DNA of 64,000 bases from Microvirga brassicacearum (lineage in GTDB: Bacteria; Pseudomonadota; Alphaproteobacteria; Rhizobiales; Beijerinckiaceae): contig NZ_VCMV01000013.1 of assembly GCF_008757455.1 (NCBI RefSeq), forward strand, positions 571,237 through 635,236, written 5' to 3'. Positions 1 through 7,788 of the stretch are shown here, piece by piece; position 1 is the first letter of the stretch; each line of letters opens with the position of its first letter. The notes below the pieces were generated by a model. That model saw only the letters and a list, made by a program, of their open reading frames with translations, was not told where the DNA came from and did no database searches. The translations under genes were made by a program, and so were the position numbers.

Positions 1-239
1 GCAGGTCCGATTCCGAGGTCTCGGCCTGGCTCCCGCGCAGTCTTAACGAAAGGGGTAAATGAAAGGTTGATGCTTCCCGCCGGGAGCTCGCCGCGTCGGG
101 CGCAAGGCTGCGGGCTAGTGTCTTTCGTCGGCTTCGGTAAGGAACGGTCAACCTCCATGCGAGATGGTAGCGCATGGCCGGCGGGTAACTGAGCGATCAG
201 CCGGGCACATGAAACAGCGACGTGTGGAGTTCAATCAAT
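1..239. other. Left-edge non-coding stretch before fliJ
   Basis: No frame in these bases reads as a recognisable protein. It is probably the 3' end or spacer of an upstream flagellar operon cut by the window edge. A purine-rich GTGGAG lies just upstream of the fliJ start at 240 and probably serves as its ribosome binding site. A TTAA followed 8 bases later by GTAA (about 43-58) resembles a CtrA site but has the wrong spacing, so I do not call it. Confidence 0.4.
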
Positions 240-644
240 ATGAAGTCGCGGGACACGCTCATCCGCCTCAAGCGCTTTCAGGTCGACGAAAAACGTCGGC
301 GGGTCGCACAGATCGACATGATGATCGCAGAGTTCGATCGCATGGCGGCTGATCTCGATCGGGAGATCGCCATGGAGGAGCAGAAGGCCGGAATCTCCGA
401 CCCGAACCACTTCGCTTACCCCACCTATGCGCGTGCCGCTGCGCAGCGCCGGGACAATCTGCGCCAGTCGGGCGCAAACCTGCACGCACAACTCGACGAC
501 GCCAAGGCCGAACTCGGCGAGGCGTTTGAGGAATTGAAGAAGGCCGAGAGCCTGGACGACCGCGAGCGCAGTCTTGATGCGGTTCGGGATCAGGCTGTTA
601 TCAGCCATCTGGCGCAGCGGCGCGTCATGCGCGCGTCCGCCTGA
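240..644 (+). CDS. fliJ: Flagellar export chaperone-like protein FliJ
   Basis: This 134-residue, highly charged, almost wholly helical protein starts with MKSRDTLIRLKRFQVDEKRR, the usual opening of alphaproteobacterial FliJ. FliJ is the coiled-coil stalk that links the FliI ATPase to the FlhA export gate of the flagellar type III secretion apparatus at the inner membrane. Arg, Glu, Asp and Ala dominate and no signal peptide or membrane segment is present, as expected. The frame could open six codons earlier at 222, but the start at 240 matches the family N-terminus. fliI would normally lie just upstream, outside the window. The match rests on recognised N-terminal pattern and length; the family is poorly conserved. 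Confidence 0.75.
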   Translation: MKSRDTLIRLKRFQVDEKRRRVAQIDMMIAEFDRMAADLDREIAMEEQKAGISDPNHFAYPTYARAAAQRRDNLRQSGANLHAQLDDAKAELGEAFEELKKAESLDDRERSLDAVRDQAVISHLAQRRVMRASA

Positions 645-698
645 CGGCATTCATTCTCGAGTCAGAGTCCAACAAGGAATGAGCGTGCGGTAGCGCGC

Positions 699-1340
699 CT
701 ATTTCTGTTGGGCGCCAGGGTCACGGGGATGGATGATCGGGACCTGAGGCGCGCAGGTCAGGGGCAAAAAACCTTCGAGGCGGGGATCATCGGCGATTTC
801 GACCGCGCGTTTATATGGCCGGAAGCCCGATCTCACATAAAACGTGACCGCGCCGGGATGGTCGAGCGAACAGGTGTGGACAAAAAAGCGCTTCACGGGC
901 CGCTCGAAGGCGCGTCGAATCGCTTCCTCCATGAGGGCCCGCCCAATCCCCTTGCCGGTCGTGCCCGGCACGAGCCCGAAATACGCCAGTTCCACCTCGT
1001 TCTCGGGCCGGAAATCGAGTTCCAGCAGCCCGATATCGACACCGTCCAGCACGAGCGCAAAGGCCTCGATATCGGGATGGCGGAGAATTTCGCTGACACT
1101 CGCATCGTCCATGACGGCGCGACCGAACCAGAGCCACGGCTCGCCGATTTGGGCGAAGAGTGCGCGGTAGCGGCCCAGATCGTGGGTCAGCCGCTCGAGC
1201 GCGTACCCACCCAGCGGCGTGGTTCTGGATGTGGCCGGCGGCTCGTGCATTTCCAAATATGTGACGATCGACGCGACCTTGCCGGGGGGAATGTCGGTAT
1301 ATCCCTCAAGACTGAGGAGGATCGAGTCCGGCGACGTCAT
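699..1340 (-). CDS. GNAT-family N-acetyltransferase
   Basis: The 213-residue protein belongs to the GCN5-related acetyltransferases, which transfer an acetyl group from acetyl-CoA to an amine. The acetyl-CoA binding segment LVPGTTGKGIGRALMEEAI (middle of the protein) has the Q/R-x-x-G-x-G/A pattern in the form T-G-K-G-I-G-R-A. A Tyr-x-x-x-G-F-x-P element (FYVRSGFRPY) follows, typical of the C-terminal part of the fold. The start at 1340 was chosen because AGGAGGA stands directly before it; an ATG 13 codons upstream has no such site. It stands alone between fliJ and a membrane protein gene on the opposite strand. The substrate cannot be told. Confidence 0.85.
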   Translation of the reverse strand: MTSPDSILLSLEGYTDIPPGKVASIVTYLEMHEPPATSRTTPLGGYALERLTHDLGRYRALFAQIGEPWLWFGRAVMDDASVSEILRHPDIEAFALVLDGVDIGLLELDFRPENEVELAYFGLVPGTTGKGIGRALMEEAIRRAFERPVKRFFVHTCSLDHPGAVTFYVRSGFRPYKRAVEIADDPRLEGFLPLTCAPQVPIIHPRDPGAQQK

Positions 1341-1679
1341 GGATGGTCCTCCTGGCACTGAGAATGATGGATTTCTCACGAGCCAGCCCCAAGAGCAATC
1401 GGCAACACTCGAAAGGACTCGGGTCGATGCTGCTCGAGCCGAAGGCGTTCAGTGTGGCCATTGAGGCGGCCAATGCGCACACCAGGGCGGGTGGGCGCAT
1501 CAGGCGTCAGCCTGCCGACGGCATTTTCGGCGTGATTTCAGCGACCCTGCTCCGGCGCGAACCGAGCCGCATTCTTGAAGCTTGGGCGGTCGGTAGGGAC
1601 AAACCGGGGCCTATGCCCCTTGCAGAACAACGGGATTCTGGCACACAAGGATCGTCGCTGAAGGAGACTGACGACGTCG
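1341..1679. other. Intergenic region, nothing recognised
   Basis: About 340 bases separate the leftward acetyltransferase from the rightward membrane protein and must hold both promoters. A 117-codon open frame crosses it on the plus strand, but its predicted product (rich in Arg, Ser and Pro) looks like no protein I know and it runs into the next gene. I treat it as chance. A good ribosome binding site (AAGGAGA) lies near the 3' end before the gene at 1680. Confidence 0.5.
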
Positions 1680-2681
1680 ATGAAAAATGTGCGTGAGTTT
1701 ATCTGGCCTCTGATCGGGCTTGTCGCAGTCGTCGTCTCTTGTTGGCTTCTGTATCGTGAGCTTCGCGGGCTCTCTCTCGACGATGTCTGGGACAGTCTGA
1801 CGGCGATTCCGGGCCAGCGCTACGCGCTGGCGGGGGCCTCGACCATCGTGGCCTACCTGGCGCTCGCCTGGTATGACCGGATCGCGCTCCTCCATCTTGG
1901 CGTCCGCCACATCTCGTGGCTTTTCGTTTCGGTCACCTCGTTCACCACCTATGCGCTTTCCCACAATATCGGGGCTTCCGTATTCTCCGGTGCCGTGGTC
2001 CGCTATCGCGCCTACACGTCGAAGGGCCTCGGAGCGCCTCAGATCGCCGTGCTGGTCGCCCTGTGTTCGTTCACTTTCGGCCTCGGCACGATCCTGCTGG
2101 GCGGAGCGGTTCTGACACTCGATCCCACTCTTCTTCACCGCCTGGAGGACTTTCTCCCGGCTGCCTTGACCAACCCCGCCACCGCCCGAATTGTCGGGAT
2201 GCTTCTTCTCGGTTTCGTCGTCTTGTATGTGGTGGGTTCGATCCTGCACCTGCCGCCGGTGGTCATCCGCAGGGCCAAGCTCGAATACCCGCGCCCGACC
2301 ATCATGGTGCGCCAGCTTCTGGCTGCACCATTGGAATTGCTTGGCGCTGCCGGCATCATCTATTTCGCGCTGCCGGCCCATCTGGAGCCGAACTTCGTCG
2401 TGGTCCTCGCAGTCTTTCTAGCCTCGTTTTCGGCGGCGCTCGTCAGCCATGCGCCTGGCGGTCTCGGCGTCTTCGAGCTGGTTTTTCTCACTGCCATGCC
2501 GGACATTCCGAAGCCCGATGTCCTGGCGGCGCTGATCGTTTTTCGCCTGTTCTATCTGCTGATCCCCTTCGCCCTCTCGCTTGTCGTGGTCGTGCTCTTC
2601 GAGCGCGCCCGGTTGGCCCAGGCCTGGCGCGGACGGCTGGCGCCCGGAGATGGGCCGCTGCCGCCGTCCCCGCTGATCTGA
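1680..2681 (+). CDS. UPF0104 / LPG-synthase-type transmembrane protein (YbhN-like)
   Basis: This 333-residue integral membrane protein has about eight hydrophobic helices. It resembles the flippase-like membrane domain of lysylphosphatidylglycerol synthases and the YbhN/UPF0104 family, with the family's polar segment ALSHNIGASVFSGAVVRYR between early helices and HAPGGLGVFELVFL late. It lacks the cytosolic aminoacyl-transferase domain, so it is more likely a lipid-handling membrane protein than a full LPG synthase. AAGGAGA precedes the ATG. It ends 7 bases before a methyltransferase gene and the two are probably co-transcribed; a lipid or glycolipid role for the pair is inference. Confidence 0.8.
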   Translation: MKNVREFIWPLIGLVAVVVSCWLLYRELRGLSLDDVWDSLTAIPGQRYALAGASTIVAYLALAWYDRIALLHLGVRHISWLFVSVTSFTTYALSHNIGASVFSGAVVRYRAYTSKGLGAPQIAVLVALCSFTFGLGTILLGGAVLTLDPTLLHRLEDFLPAALTNPATARIVGMLLLGFVVLYVVGSILHLPPVVIRRAKLEYPRPTIMVRQLLAAPLELLGAAGIIYFALPAHLEPNFVVVLAVFLASFSAALVSHAPGGLGVFELVFLTAMPDIPKPDVLAALIVFRLFYLLIPFALSLVVVVLFERARLAQAWRGRLAPGDGPLPPSPLI

Positions 2682-2688
2682 TCTGACC

Positions 2689-3516
2689 GTGAGGACCTTC
2701 TGGCGCCGATCGGGATTTGGTCTGTCGACGGTGCTCGGGCTCAGGCAGCGCGGGTTCTTTATCCCCTACCGTTACGCGGAGAGCGTCACAGCGCTCGATT
2801 ATCCGGCCCTCCAGCCCCTGTTCGAGGCTGCATCGTCATCGTTCGCGGCGGTTCTGGCGCAGATCAACGCGCTCTCGGCCGACCTGCGGGCCATCGAGCA
2901 GGACGACGATCAAGCCCGCTTCGATCAGGACTGGTTCCCGCGCCTCGATGCCGCTGCCGCCTATGCGATCGTTCGAACGCACAAGCCACGGCGGATCGTC
3001 GAGATCGGCTCAGGTCATTCCACCCGCTTTCTTGCCCGGGCTGTGCGGGACGGGGCGCTCCCAACGGAAATCGTCTGTATCGATCCCGCGCCGCGGGCAG
3101 CGCTTGCTCGCCTCGCAGTGCGGCATCTCCCGGTGCTGCTGCACGAGGCTGATCCTGCGATTTTCGCCGCGATCGGGAGCGGCGATGTGCTGTTCGTCGA
3201 TTCGAGCCACATCGCGATGCCCGGCACTGACGTGGATCGTCTCTTTCTCGACGTCCTGCCTCGCCTTGCGTCGGGCGCGCTTGTGCATATCCACGATATC
3301 ACATTGCCATACGCCTACCCGGAGACTTGGAACTGGCGCGGCTATAACGAGCAGATGGTCGTGGGCGCGCTTCTGCAGGGAGGCGGCTACGAACTGGTTT
3401 TCGCCAGCCATTTTGTCGTCCGGCATCTGGTGGGACCGGCCGCGCCGGCCATTCTGGCCGAGATCCCGATCCGCCCTGACGCCCACGAGACCAGCGTCTG
3501 GCTGCGCAAGCGCTAA
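2689..3516 (+). CDS. Class I SAM-dependent methyltransferase (Methyltransf_24 type)
   Basis: A 275-residue Rossmann-fold methyltransferase. The glycine motif I reads IVEIGSGHSTRFLARA (about residues 100-115), followed by an acidic residue at the end of strand 2 (IVCIDPAP) and VLFVDSSH further on, which is the pattern of the family that includes macrocin O-methyltransferase-like enzymes. The C-terminal half has LVHIHDITLPYAYPETWNWRGYNEQ, rich in His and Trp, which may form the acceptor pocket. It starts with GTG, seven bases after the membrane protein gene stops, so the two form an operon. The methyl acceptor is unknown. It ends only six bases from the convergent Fis-type gene. Confidence 0.8.
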   Translation: MRTFWRRSGFGLSTVLGLRQRGFFIPYRYAESVTALDYPALQPLFEAASSSFAAVLAQINALSADLRAIEQDDDQARFDQDWFPRLDAAAAYAIVRTHKPRRIVEIGSGHSTRFLARAVRDGALPTEIVCIDPAPRAALARLAVRHLPVLLHEADPAIFAAIGSGDVLFVDSSHIAMPGTDVDRLFLDVLPRLASGALVHIHDITLPYAYPETWNWRGYNEQMVVGALLQGGGYELVFASHFVVRHLVGPAAPAILAEIPIRPDAHETSVWLRKR

Positions 3517-3522
3517 GCAAAT

Positions 3523-3816
3523 TCAGACGCAAGGAAGCGGGCGAATCTGGCCCGGCTCCGGCACCCGGATTCCCGCCTCGTTGTACTCGTTGAGCTTGTT
3601 GCGAAGGGTGCGGATTGAAATTCCGAGAATCCTTGCCGCGTGCGTTCTGTTGCCTTTGCAGTAGTCAAGCGTGTCGAGGATCAGGTGACGTTCCACATCG
3701 GCGACGGTCTGCCCGACAAATCGCAGGTTGCCGGAAGAGGCGGGGGAGCTTGCTGTATCAAAGGCCAAAGGCAATGGGGTCCTGCTTTCACCGCAACTGT
3801 GCCGCCCGATTAGCAC
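3523..3816 (-). CDS. Small Fis-type helix-turn-helix protein (FlbD C-terminal-like)
   Basis: The 97-residue product has no receiver or AAA+ domain and consists mainly of the DNA-binding end of an NtrC/FlbD-type activator. Residues from about 34 to 80 read VGQTVADVERHLILDTLDY then NRTHAARILGISIRTLRNKLNEY, the Fis-type helix-turn-helix. The first about 30 residues are low in order. In alphaproteobacteria FlbD controls flagellar genes; the present gene lies beside sciP and has a CtrA-like box just upstream, so a flagellar or cell-cycle role is likely. The GTG start at 3816 leaves only nine bases to that box; a later TTG start is possible. It reads in the same direction as sciP but a strong terminator separates them. 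Confidence 0.75.
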   Translation of the reverse strand: MLIGRHSCGESRTPLPLAFDTASSPASSGNLRFVGQTVADVERHLILDTLDYCKGNRTHAARILGISIRTLRNKLNEYNEAGIRVPEPGQIRPLPCV

Positions 3817-3825
3817 CGATCGTGG

Positions 3826-3840
3826 TTAGGAATAGCTTAA
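3826..3840. promoter_or_regulatory. CtrA-like box before the Fis-type gene
   Basis: The bases read TTAG-N7-TTAA, which on the minus strand is TTAA-N7-CTAA, one mismatch from the CtrA consensus TTAA-N7-TTAA. It lies ten bases upstream of the annotated GTG start of the Fis-type gene. The same variant occurs before sciP. Binding by CtrA is inferred from the match and context. Confidence 0.45.
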
Positions 3841-3877
3841 CGGAAGTGAAAGCTTCCGCCCGTCTTACTCACCAAGC

Positions 3878-3914
3878 AAAAAAGGCACCGCTCAAGTCGA
3901 GCGATGCCTTTTTT
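3878..3914. terminator. Rho-independent terminator after sciP (bidirectional)
   Basis: The arms AAAAAAGGCACCGCTC and GAGCGATGCCTTTTTT pair over 16 bases with one mismatch around a 5-base loop. There is a run of T at the end on either strand, so it can stop transcripts from both sides. It lies 14 bases past the sciP stop codon and separates sciP from the Fis-type gene downstream. Confidence 0.9.
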
Positions 3915-3928
3915 GGAAGTAATGGCTC

Positions 3929-4204
3929 TTACTGCCTGTATTGCTGGATCCGCGTCGTGCGGAGTCCCGCAAGCCCATGCTGGTCGATGGAAAGTTGCCA
4001 GCTCAGGAATTCCTCGGTCGTCAGCGTGTAGCGCTGACAGGCCTCGTCGAGGCTGAGAAGACCGCCGCGCACAGCGGCCACGACCTCTGCTTTGCGACGG
4101 ATGACCCAGCGTCGAGTACTGGAAGGCGGTAGGTCAGCAATCGTTAGCGGACTGCCGTCGGGCCCAATGACATACTTGACCCTCGGGCGGTGGGGTTCGG
4201 TCAT
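3929..4204 (-). CDS. sciP: CtrA inhibitor SciP (DUF1153)
   Basis: The 91-residue protein begins MTEPHRPRVKYVIGPDGSPL and has the compact helix-turn-helix core RRKAEVVAAVRGGLLSLDEACQRY followed by LTTEEFLSWQ, the hallmark of the DUF1153 family. In Caulobacter SciP binds CtrA and blocks it from recruiting RNA polymerase, limiting flagellar and cell-cycle genes to part of the cycle. Length and sequence fit the family throughout. The frame stays open 14 codons further upstream, but the ATG at 4204 gives the family N-terminus. A CtrA-like box lies about 60 bases upstream and a strong terminator follows. mnmA is divergent. Confidence 0.93.
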   Translation of the reverse strand: MTEPHRPRVKYVIGPDGSPLTIADLPPSSTRRWVIRRKAEVVAAVRGGLLSLDEACQRYTLTTEEFLSWQLSIDQHGLAGLRTTRIQQYRQ

Positions 4205-4261
4205 GATACGCTCACACAAAAATTCAACGACCTCGTAGAACCTCAAATTACATGGCCGGAC

Positions 4262-4276
4262 TTAATGTTTTCCTAA
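4262..4276. promoter_or_regulatory. CtrA-like box before sciP
   Basis: TTAA-N7-CTAA lies 58 bases upstream of the sciP start, in the shared sciP/mnmA intergenic region. It is one base from the consensus TTAA-N7-TTAA and is the same variant as the box upstream of the Fis-type gene. In Caulobacter sciP is itself a CtrA target, so the position is sensible, but binding is inference. Confidence 0.5.
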
Positions 4277-4435
4277 GCGCAGAACGCAACTTACCTGTCT
4301 GCCGCTATTTCGCCATAATGGTTAAGAGCTCGTTCTTTGATGTTGCTTGGCGCTCTGGAATTCCACGGCCGCAGCGCTTATAGAGATCTCTTTGCTGCTT
4401 CCCGTGCGCCGCCTTGAACGGCGCCTCTGGATGGT

Positions 4436-5593
4436 GTGATGCTCAATTCTCTCGGCCTTCCCCGCGACCCGTCGGAAACGCGGGTCGTCGTCGCCATGTC
4501 GGGTGGCGTTGATTCCTCCGTCGTTGCCGCTCTCCTGAAACGGGAGGGCTACGACGTGCTTGGAATTACCCTGCAGCTCTACGATCACGGTGCGGCGGCG
4601 CATCGAAAAGGCGCCTGTTGCGCAGGCCAGGATATTCACGATGCGCGCCGGGTCGCCGAAGCCATCGGGATTCCGCATTACGTGCTCGATTACGAGGCCC
4701 GCTTCCGCGCGGCCGTCATCGACCGTTTCACCCAGAGCTACCTTGATGGGGAGACGCCGATCCCCTGCGTCGAATGCAACCGCTCCATCAAGTTCCGAGA
4801 CCTGCTCGAGACAGCGCGGGAGCTCGGCGCGGACGTTCTGGCGACCGGCCACTACGTCGCCAGCCGCGGGTTGCCCGATGGGCGGCGCACCCTGCACCGC
4901 GCCGCCGATCCGGGCCGCGATCAGAGCTACTTTCTCTATGCGACGACGCCGGAGCAGTTGAACCTGCTTCGATTTCCCTTGGGCGAGCTGCCGAAGGACG
5001 ACACCCGGGCGCTTGCCCGCGAGTTCGGGCTGACCGTCGCCGAGAAGGCAGACAGCCAGGACATCTGCTTCGTCACGCAGGGGCGCTACAGCGACGTGAT
5101 CGAGCGGCTGAAGCCGGGCGCGGTGCAAGGCGGCGACATCGTCCATCTCGACGGCCGGGTCCTCGGCCAGCACAACGGCATCATCCATTATACGGTGGGC
5201 CAGCGGAAAGGACTTGGCGTCTCCACCGGCGAGCCTCTCTACGTCATCCGGCTTGAGGCAAAGGCGGCGCGCGTCGTGGTCGGCCCCCGCGAGGCTTTGG
5301 CGACGAGGATGATCCGCATCACCGACGTCAATTGGCTGGGCGACGTACCCGTGGAGAGCCTCGGGAATGCCGGCCTTGAAGTGGCCGTCCGGGTCCGTTC
5401 CACCCGCGAACCGCGACCCGCAATCCTCCGACACGATGGGACCGCGGCAACGGTCGAGCTATTATCGGCGGAAGACGGGGTGTCTCCCGGTCAAGCTTGT
5501 GTCATCTATGAGAGTGATTTGCCTCGCGCCCGGGTTCTGGGAGGAGGGACGATCGCCCGCACCTCCGCCGAGGCAGCGCCCGCCGCCGCCTGA
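4436..5593 (+). CDS. mnmA: tRNA-uridine 2-sulfurtransferase MnmA
   Basis: MnmA puts the 2-thio group on the wobble uridine of tRNAs for Lys, Glu and Gln, using ATP and a protein persulfide. The 385-residue protein shows the PP-loop SGGVDSS (22-28), which binds ATP; Cys114 in ECNRSIKF, the adenylated-tRNA attacking cysteine; and Cys211 in DSQDICF, which carries the persulfide. The 97-residue spacing between them equals that in the E. coli enzyme (102 and 199). The C-terminal part has the beta-barrel tRNA-binding pattern [20 protein letters not shown] at 4436 or ATG at 4439 may start it. It is divergent from sciP and is followed after 21 bases by a methyltransferase gene. Confidence 0.97.
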   Translation: MMLNSLGLPRDPSETRVVVAMSGGVDSSVVAALLKREGYDVLGITLQLYDHGAAAHRKGACCAGQDIHDARRVAEAIGIPHYVLDYEARFRAAVIDRFTQSYLDGETPIPCVECNRSIKFRDLLETARELGADVLATGHYVASRGLPDGRRTLHRAADPGRDQSYFLYATTPEQLNLLRFPLGELPKDDTRALAREFGLTVAEKADSQDICFVTQGRYSDVIERLKPGAVQGGDIVHLDGRVLGQHNGIIHYTVGQRKGLGVSTGEPLYVIRLEAKAARVVVGPREALATRMIRITDVNWLGDVPVESLGNAGLEVAVRVRSTREPRPAILRHDGTAATVELLSAEDGVSPGQACVIYESDLPRARVLGGGTIARTSAEAAPAAA

Positions 5594-5614
5594 CACTTCG
5601 ACCAGGGATTCTAC

Positions 5615-6256
5615 ATGACGGACGGACCGACGACGGCCCCGATGCGCAAGGCTTACGCGCGCTGGGCCCCGATTTACGACGTCGTTTACGACAAGCTCAC
5701 CGAACCTGCCGCCCGCGCCGCCGTCAATGCGGCTTTTGCCTGCGGCCCGCGGGTTCTGGAAGCCGGCGTCGGCACCGGGTTGGCGCTCGGTTATTACCCG
5801 CCGGAGGCTGAGGTCTATGGCGTGGACCTATCCGAGGACATGCTGCGCAGGGCGCAAGCGAAGGTCGACAAGCGCGGTCTTTCCCATGTGAAGAGCCTGC
5901 AGGTGATGGATGTGACCCATCTGTCCTTTCCCGACGGCATGTTCGACGCCGTCACCGCCCAGTTCATCATTACGCTCGTGCCGGAGCCGGAGGCGGCCCT
6001 CGACCAGTTCGCCCGTGTACTCCGACCGGGCGGTGAGATCATCCTGGCCAACCATTTCGGCCAGCCCGCCGGGGCGGTCGCCGCCTTGGAAGAGTTCGCC
6101 TCGCCGCTGATGAAGGCGATCGGCTGGAGCTCCGCCTTCAAAGCCTCCCGGGTGGAGGAGTGGGCACGCGGCACCGGCTTCATGGACGTGGTGGAACTGA
6201 AATCCCTTTTCCCGATGGGTTTCTTTAAATTGATGCGAATCCGGAAGAAAAACTGA
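5615..6256 (+). CDS. pmtA: Phosphatidylethanolamine N-methyltransferase-like (PmtA)
   Basis: A 213-residue class I methyltransferase. The N-terminal AYARWAPIYDVVYDKL, motif I VLEAGVGTGLALGYYP, GVDLSEDML and the tail SLFPMGFFKLMRIRKKN are the pattern of the Rhodobacter-type PmtA, which methylates phosphatidylethanolamine stepwise to phosphatidylcholine at the inner membrane using S-adenosylmethionine. The VTAQFIITLVPEPE and VLRPGGEIILANHFG elements fit. It follows mnmA after 21 bases and may share its transcript, though the functions are unrelated. A ubiquinone- or other small-molecule methyltransferase is the alternative, but the N-terminal WAPIYD signature favours PmtA. Confidence 0.72.
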   Translation: MTDGPTTAPMRKAYARWAPIYDVVYDKLTEPAARAAVNAAFACGPRVLEAGVGTGLALGYYPPEAEVYGVDLSEDMLRRAQAKVDKRGLSHVKSLQVMDVTHLSFPDGMFDAVTAQFIITLVPEPEAALDQFARVLRPGGEIILANHFGQPAGAVAALEEFASPLMKAIGWSSAFKASRVEEWARGTGFMDVVELKSLFPMGFFKLMRIRKKN

Positions 6257-6615
6257 CCCGGAGAGGCCGAAAGCAAGGTCGAAACGGAGGAAATAAGACA
6301 ACAAACTTGCAATTTCCATTGTCACTGGATATATAGAGTTCGTTGCAGCTAGAATGGATGTTCGAATCACGACCGTTTCGACCATGCGGTCTATGATTTC
6401 GACGTTTCTTCAAATCGAGAATAATCGCTGTGACTTTGCGGCTCGTGCCCAACGACGAGGTGATCGACGGACGTCGATAGCCCTCAGGTCCGAGTGCCGC
6501 AGCAAAGAATTTCCTGACATTCGACAGAGTCGGCGCATTCCGACCATCGGTTTTGGGACTCCCATTCCATTCGGCGGACGGCCTCAGGCCACGCCTGCAA
6601 AAAAAAGACTTCGAC
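6257..6615. other. Intergenic region, nothing recognised
   Basis: About 360 bases follow pmtA. The first 150 are AT-richer (TGGATATATAGAG, TTTCTTCAAATCGAG), as promoters are, and the rest holds only frames that look like chance. I find no RNA gene, repeat or terminator in it. Confidence 0.4.
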
Positions 6616-6831
6616 ATGCAATTTCATTTTAGCCCAACGGCGGGAAGCAACGGCTGGACGACCGGTTTCACGCTCGCTGGTATCTGGACCCAGGATTTCG
6701 GCGCCAAACGCGATATCAGCCATCTTGTGGACTGCACCTACCTGTATCATTCGGCACGGGAGCTTCAGTGGCATCTGGCGGATCGGTTCGGGCTTCGCGC
6801 TGACGCCGTCAAGCTGACTTCTCTCTGCTGA
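6616..6831 (+). CDS. Small hypothetical protein
   Basis: A possible 71-residue protein beginning MQFHFSPTAGSNGWTTGF and ending in RFGLRADAVKLTSLC. It has a mixed, protein-like composition with a hydrophobic segment TGFTLAGIW and a helical LYHSARELQWHLADRF, but no domain I know. There is no good ribosome binding site; an A-rich stretch precedes the start, and the frame is open upstream to 6553. It lies 50 bases before another small gene on the same strand. The call rests on composition and neighbourhood only. Confidence 0.4.
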   Translation: MQFHFSPTAGSNGWTTGFTLAGIWTQDFGAKRDISHLVDCTYLYHSARELQWHLADRFGLRADAVKLTSLC

Positions 6832-6881
6832 GCGCTATCTTCACTCGGACAGGTTTTGCTGCTCTCACGAAGGAACGTTCC

Positions 6882-7100
6882 ATGAGGATCTTCATGTTCA
6901 TCTCCCAGGCGAGGGACGATCTTCACGCTTTCGCCGACGATGAGGCCGGCAGCAAGCTCCCGGCCAAATACGGGCCGTGGGGCCTTACCGGTACCCTGCA
7001 AGCGCGCGCGGCGCCGCCCCACCGGTTCTCGCGTCGTGCCATCGAGCAGGCGATCGCCAGTGAGGGGTTCCAGCTCTGGCGCGACAAGCCGAAGGGCTGA
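6882..7100 (+). CDS. Conserved small hypothetical protein
   Basis: The 72-residue product MRIFMFISQARDDLHAFADD ... GSKLPAKYGPWGLTG ... RRAIEQAIASEGFQLWRDK has the look of a short family I have met in Rhizobiales genomes, with the conserved features LHAFAxD, GSxLPxxYGPW and AIExAIxxxGFQLWR. AAGGAA lies eight bases before the ATG. There is no signal peptide, membrane helix or catalytic motif. It lies between pmtA and a tRNA gene. Function is unknown. Confidence 0.75.
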   Translation: MRIFMFISQARDDLHAFADDEAGSKLPAKYGPWGLTGTLQARAAPPHRFSRRAIEQAIASEGFQLWRDKPKG

Positions 7101-7272
7101 CATAGGCGTCCGAGGCGTTGAGCGGTCGGGCGATGAGCCTCGCGCCGGTTGGGAGAAGTCGCGCCGCTTTTCTCGGGTGCCAAATCCCCCCGAAACCTCG
7201 CTGCTCATTCTTGACACGGCAACAAAATCTTCCCTATATCGCGGCCTCTGACGCGGGCTTGGCCCGTTCTGG

Positions 7273-7349
7273 GGCGGAGTAGCTCAGTTGGTCAGAGCAG
7301 AGGAATCATAATCCTTGTGTCGGGGGTTCAAATCCCTCCTCCGCTACCA
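7273..7349 (+). tRNA. Elongator tRNA-Met (CAU)
   Basis: The 77 bases fold into a complete cloverleaf with CCA encoded. The acceptor arms are GGCGGAG and CTCCGCT, the D arm GCTC/GAGC, the anticodon arm GAGGA/TCCTT around loop ATCATAA (anticodon CAT), and the T arm GGGGG/CTCCC-like around TTCAAAT. The sequence matches the elongator methionine tRNA of Rhizobiales. The initiator tRNA is excluded because the G-C pairs of its anticodon stem are absent. A tRNA-Ile2 with a modified C34 also has a CAT anticodon, but its usual body differs. A terminator follows at once. Confidence 0.95.
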
Positions 7350-7353
7350 TTTT

Positions 7354-7390
7354 AAAAAGCCCGCTTGGTCAACGACTTGGCGGGATTTTT
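7354..7390 (+). terminator. Terminator of tRNA-Met
   Basis: AAAAAGCCCGC pairs with GCGGGATTTTT through a stem with an internal TTG/TTG loop and GTC/GAC at the tip, and ends in five T. It lies four bases after the CCA end. Confidence 0.8.
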
Positions 7391-7788
7391 ATTGCCCGAG
7401 AGTGTGTTGCACGCCGTTGGGGCCGATTTCCCTGCATTTCAACAGTTTTCACTAGGCCGCAAGGTTGCCCCGTCGGTTGAGCCCTTCACCTCGATACGCT
7501 GGCCTTGGTAATCGCCCACGGCTATCCAAACCGTCCTCGATTTCTGAGGGACCTGAACTTCGTTCGACCTCAGCGACGGCCGGATCGTGTATCGGTTCTA
7601 CCATGCCGCGAAGAAGGATGCGCTGGCGCTGAAAGGCGCGGCCACAAAGTCGGCCACGCCAACCGCATCAGCTTTAGCGTGCCGATTAGGCTGCCTGATG
7701 GGGATAAAAACACCGCCAGGGCATTGCCCGCGCGACGGTCGGTAGCAAGGGAATAGGTTCCGGCCGTAGAACCGCCGCCCCGCAAGTA
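7391..7788. other. Gene-poor stretch; possible recombinase scrap
   Basis: No intact gene is present. On the plus strand 7566-7655 the frame reads DLSDGRIVYRFYHAAKKDAL, which resembles the early part of some tyrosine recombinases (a D/G-rich strand then a Y-x-Y/F turn), but in-frame stops stand directly upstream and no catalytic part follows. Position next to a tRNA would suit an integrase relic. I see no second copy of the tRNA 3' end that would mark an attachment site. The protein match is weak. Confidence 0.25.

Noticed and set aside
43..58. CtrA box before fliJ
   Set aside because: TTAA and GTAA are eight bases apart, not seven, and the second half is a mismatch.
1343..1696. 117-codon frame between the acetyltransferase and the membrane protein
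   Set aside because: No ribosome binding site, no recognisable sequence, and it overlaps the well-supported start at 1680.
4322..5434. 370-codon open frame opposite mnmA
   Set aside because: Antisense shadow; mnmA has all catalytic motifs on the other strand.
7273..7349. tRNA read as tRNA-Ile2 or initiator tRNA
   Set aside because: The CAT anticodon allows Ile2, but the body matches elongator Met of Rhizobiales, and the G-C pairs of the initiator anticodon stem are absent.
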